DNA from: Delta-02 sp964513565
GTDB lineage: Bacteria > Desulfobacterota > Syntrophorhabdia > Syntrophorhabdales > Syntrophorhabdaceae
DNA: 64,000 nt
NCBI GenBank assembly: GCA_964513565.1
Contig: CAZENE010000011.1
Location: 18,731-82,730 of the forward strand
Direction: 5' to 3'
Each line of letters begins with the position of its first letter. Position 1 is the first letter of the stretch. The position numbers and the translations under genes are program-made. The notes below the pieces were generated by a model that searched no databases, was not told the origin of the DNA, and saw only the letters and a program-made list of their open reading frames with translations. Shown piece by piece: positions 62,224-64,000 of this stretch.

Positions 62224-63951
62224 TTGACAGTTTACCTGTTTTCATTAGCGATTTTGTTGAATTCTTTCTCCATGACGGCGTTAATGCTGATCTGTGGTTT
62301 AGCGGGTGCCCCGGCACTGACGGCCGACATTGCAGTAGTGCAAGGTGCCACTCTCGCCCTTTTTTACGCGTTTTCGGGTAATGCGCGCAACGTGATATTC
62401 GCCGACAAATCGGGTGGCGCGGCGCGATTGCTGCTTCGCACACGACTCATCCTTTTGTTGCCATTGTCTTTTTTATCGCTTGTCTTCAGTTCGATGGTGG
62501 GTTCCGTTGATTTTGGTCTTGCATTCGTATTGATCGGAAGACGTTGTTCGGAATGGATAGGTGAAGTTTACCTGAGCGAGCATGAAGTGTATAGCTTTAA
62601 GAAGACAGCTGTTTTAACGAGTTCAGCAGAAGGCCTGTCCTTTATTCTAACACTGGTGCTCATATTTGTTGCGAAGATAGATCCGTCATCAGCGCTGATC
62701 GTATGGGCGTTCGCTCCACTGGTTGCTGCAACTCAGGGAAAGCTTGCAAAGTCTCGTGAAGTTGTCAGGTTTGTGGACAGCCTTTATACGCTTGCGCCGA
62801 ATTTGGGATCAACTAGCATTATCGGTATCACTGTTTATGTTTTTAGGCTTTCGATTATTTTGTTGGTTGGACGCATTCCTGCGGGAGACTTATTTACCGC
62901 GTTTGCTATCGGTGGACTGCTGCCCACCATTTACAACAGCTCTATAGGCCCAAGTCTTGTATTGCGTGCACATCACGAGGGTAAGAAATTACGTGAGACA
63001 CATTATTGTTATGTGTTGGGAGTTATCTCTTGTCTGGTAGGGGTTTGTCTTTCCATACTTGCGTCAATGTATCCGGTAATGTTTTTGCATAAAACAGCCA
63101 AGTTCTGGAACGCAACCGGATTGTCTCTTGCCGGTGGGTCGATCATGATGCTTGCCCTGCATATACGTATAATAATGCTCCAAAATCGAAGAAATATAGA
63201 AATTTTTGGGACCGATGTATTATCGAATATCCTTATCGTCATTGCAGTCCCTTATTTTTATCTTCTGTTCGGAGCCCGGTCTTTAGAAGGGCTCTATCTT
63301 TTCAATGCAGCTTTAACACTTTGTTTTTATTGGAGCACGGAGCGATGTGGCGTCTCTCGGCCTTTTAATGCCATCAAATTATACCTTATAACCGGTCTAC
63401 TCATTGTTCCAATATTTTTCCAACTCGACTCCGGTATTTTTCGAGATCATTCTTTTGTATTTGATACAGGCCGTGTATTGGGACAACTACCTATACCGGT
63501 TTCAGTGTTTGGATTGGCCGGGGGGATACTGCTCCTGGGACAGTTCCGGGACACCCATCGATCGTTAATGGTCTTTTTTTTCACATCCCTTCTCTTTGTA
63601 TTGGCAGTTTTACTTGTGCAGGCTCCCGAGACCCAAATTGAACGCTTGGTTTTGATGACCCAGTATCTTCTGCCACTTCTCGCATTAGTACTTGGTGAAA
63701 TGTATGGAAAAATGTCTGTAAATGGAGAATTTGAGAAAGCCTGTTTGGTTGTGATTTGCGTTATAGTGCCGGCTCAGGTCATTTGCTCGTGGGTGCAGGG
63801 ATTAACCATTCTCAGCCCCTATTTATATTTTTTCAGCATTTACCAGCACTTGCTTTATGTACCCGGTGTCATGGCGCTTGCATATGGCATGGGATTTATG
63901 GGGCTCTGGGAAGCGGGACGACATTGGAGATATATTCTCGTTATTGGGTAA
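62224..63951 (+). CDS. fusion: Wzx-like flippase with truncated Wzy-like C-terminus
   Basis: 575 residues, TTG start. Residues 1-384 look like a Wzx/polysaccharide-flippase core of about ten to twelve membrane segments. From K385 on, the sequence matches the N-terminal half of the neighbouring polymerase: VPIFFQLDSGIFRDHSFVFD, LPIPVSVFGLAGGILLL, LSPYLYFFSIYQHLLYVP. It stops at the TAA of 63949-63951, at about residue 220 of that polymerase, so the HNYYLD region is missing. The bases after it show no clear continuation. It could be a recombination product; whether the flippase is functional is unknown. Confidence 0.65.
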   Translation: MTVYLFSLAILLNSFSMTALMLICGLAGAPALTADIAVVQGATLALFYAFSGNARNVIFADKSGGAARLLLRTRLILLLPLSFLSLVFSSMVGSVDFGLAFVLIGRRCSEWIGEVYLSEHEVYSFKKTAVLTSSAEGLSFILTLVLIFVAKIDPSSALIVWAFAPLVAATQGKLAKSREVVRFVDSLYTLAPNLGSTSIIGITVYVFRLSIILLVGRIPAGDLFTAFAIGGLLPTIYNSSIGPSLVLRAHHEGKKLRETHYCYVLGVISCLVGVCLSILASMYPVMFLHKTAKFWNATGLSLAGGSIMMLALHIRIIMLQNRRNIEIFGTDVLSNILIVIAVPYFYLLFGARSLEGLYLFNAALTLCFYWSTERCGVSRPFNAIKLYLITGLLIVPIFFQLDSGIFRDHSFVFDTGRVLGQLPIPVSVFGLAGGILLLGQFRDTHRSLMVFFFTSLLFVLAVLLVQAPETQIERLVLMTQYLLPLLALVLGEMYGKMSVNGEFEKACLVVICVIVPAQVICSWVQGLTILSPYLYFFSIYQHLLYVPGVMALAYGMGFMGLWEAGRHWRYILVIG

Positions 63952-64000
63952 CGTCAAGTATTTTGTGTCAGCAAGCAAAAACATAGTGCACCCCATAGCG

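Noticed and set aside
63952..64000. Continuation of the polymerase-like domain in another frame after the stop at 63951
   Set aside because: One frame reads VTSSIL but then CQQAKT and a stop; no clear hydrophobic continuation in any frame before the window ends.

Overview
The window is a chromosomal stretch from a Gram-negative bacterium. Bases 1-7380 carry housekeeping genes and bases 7557-64000 carry a very large surface-polysaccharide locus. The combination of a short ArgA-type acetyltransferase next to nadK and recN, a GlcD-type oxidase and an EPS-associated MarR regulator suggests a Desulfobacterota/Nitrospirota-like lineage. That placement is inference from gene content, not a firm assignment. 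No rRNA, tRNA, CRISPR array, integrase or insertion sequence was seen.

Housekeeping part (1-7380): the 3' end of a GlcD-like FAD oxidase, a secreted lytic transglycosylase on the minus strand, a tight run of a UROD/MetE-like protein, NAD kinase, RecN and an ArgA-like acetyltransferase, and then a TldE/PmbA-type protease behind a good promoter.

Polysaccharide locus (7557-64000): it opens with a membrane FlaA1/PglF-type N-terminal region fused to a PglE-type aminotransferase. A minus-strand gmd-fcl pair for GDP-fucose follows. The 255-base gap between gmd and the long plus-strand operon holds a perfect 17-bp palindrome and a GGCGGTAGCCTG sequence. The latter matches the ops element that recruits RfaH/NusG-type antiterminators. 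The operon starts with an EPS-associated MarR regulator and a legionaminic-acid cassette of the GDP-sugar type (LegB, LegC, LegG, LegI, LegH, PtmE-like, LegF), a lone WbpG-like sugar amidotransferase and several oxidoreductases (12031-23881). Next come methyltransferases, a cobalamin-type radical SAM protein, a UbiA-like plus HAD pair, membrane proteins, an ABC flippase and GT-B-like proteins (23913-38966).

Bases 38966-46946 hold a compact GC-richer cassette: HpaI-type aldolase, KdsB-like CMP-transferase, methyltransferase, Gfo/Idh enzyme, SDR, 3-dehydroquinate-synthase-like cyclase, 2-hydroxyacid dehydrogenase, SIS isomerase and GT2. I read it as a possible undescribed route to a CMP-activated keto-acid or carbocyclic sugar. 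It is the most interesting part of the window.

From 46947 to the end lie assembly and export genes: GT4 enzymes, a DUF218 protein, a GT-C-like domain fused to a MurJ-type flippase, PglC, PglD, a GT39-like enzyme, two polymerase-like genes each broken by one apparent single-base deletion, a WbpG-HisH-HisF amidotransferase triad, and a Wzx-type flippase carrying a truncated copy of the neighbouring polymerase. Together the genes describe a Wzx/Wzy-type glycan, probably initiated on diNAc-bacillosamine phosphate and decorated with legionaminic acid, fucose, amidino sugars and methyl groups.
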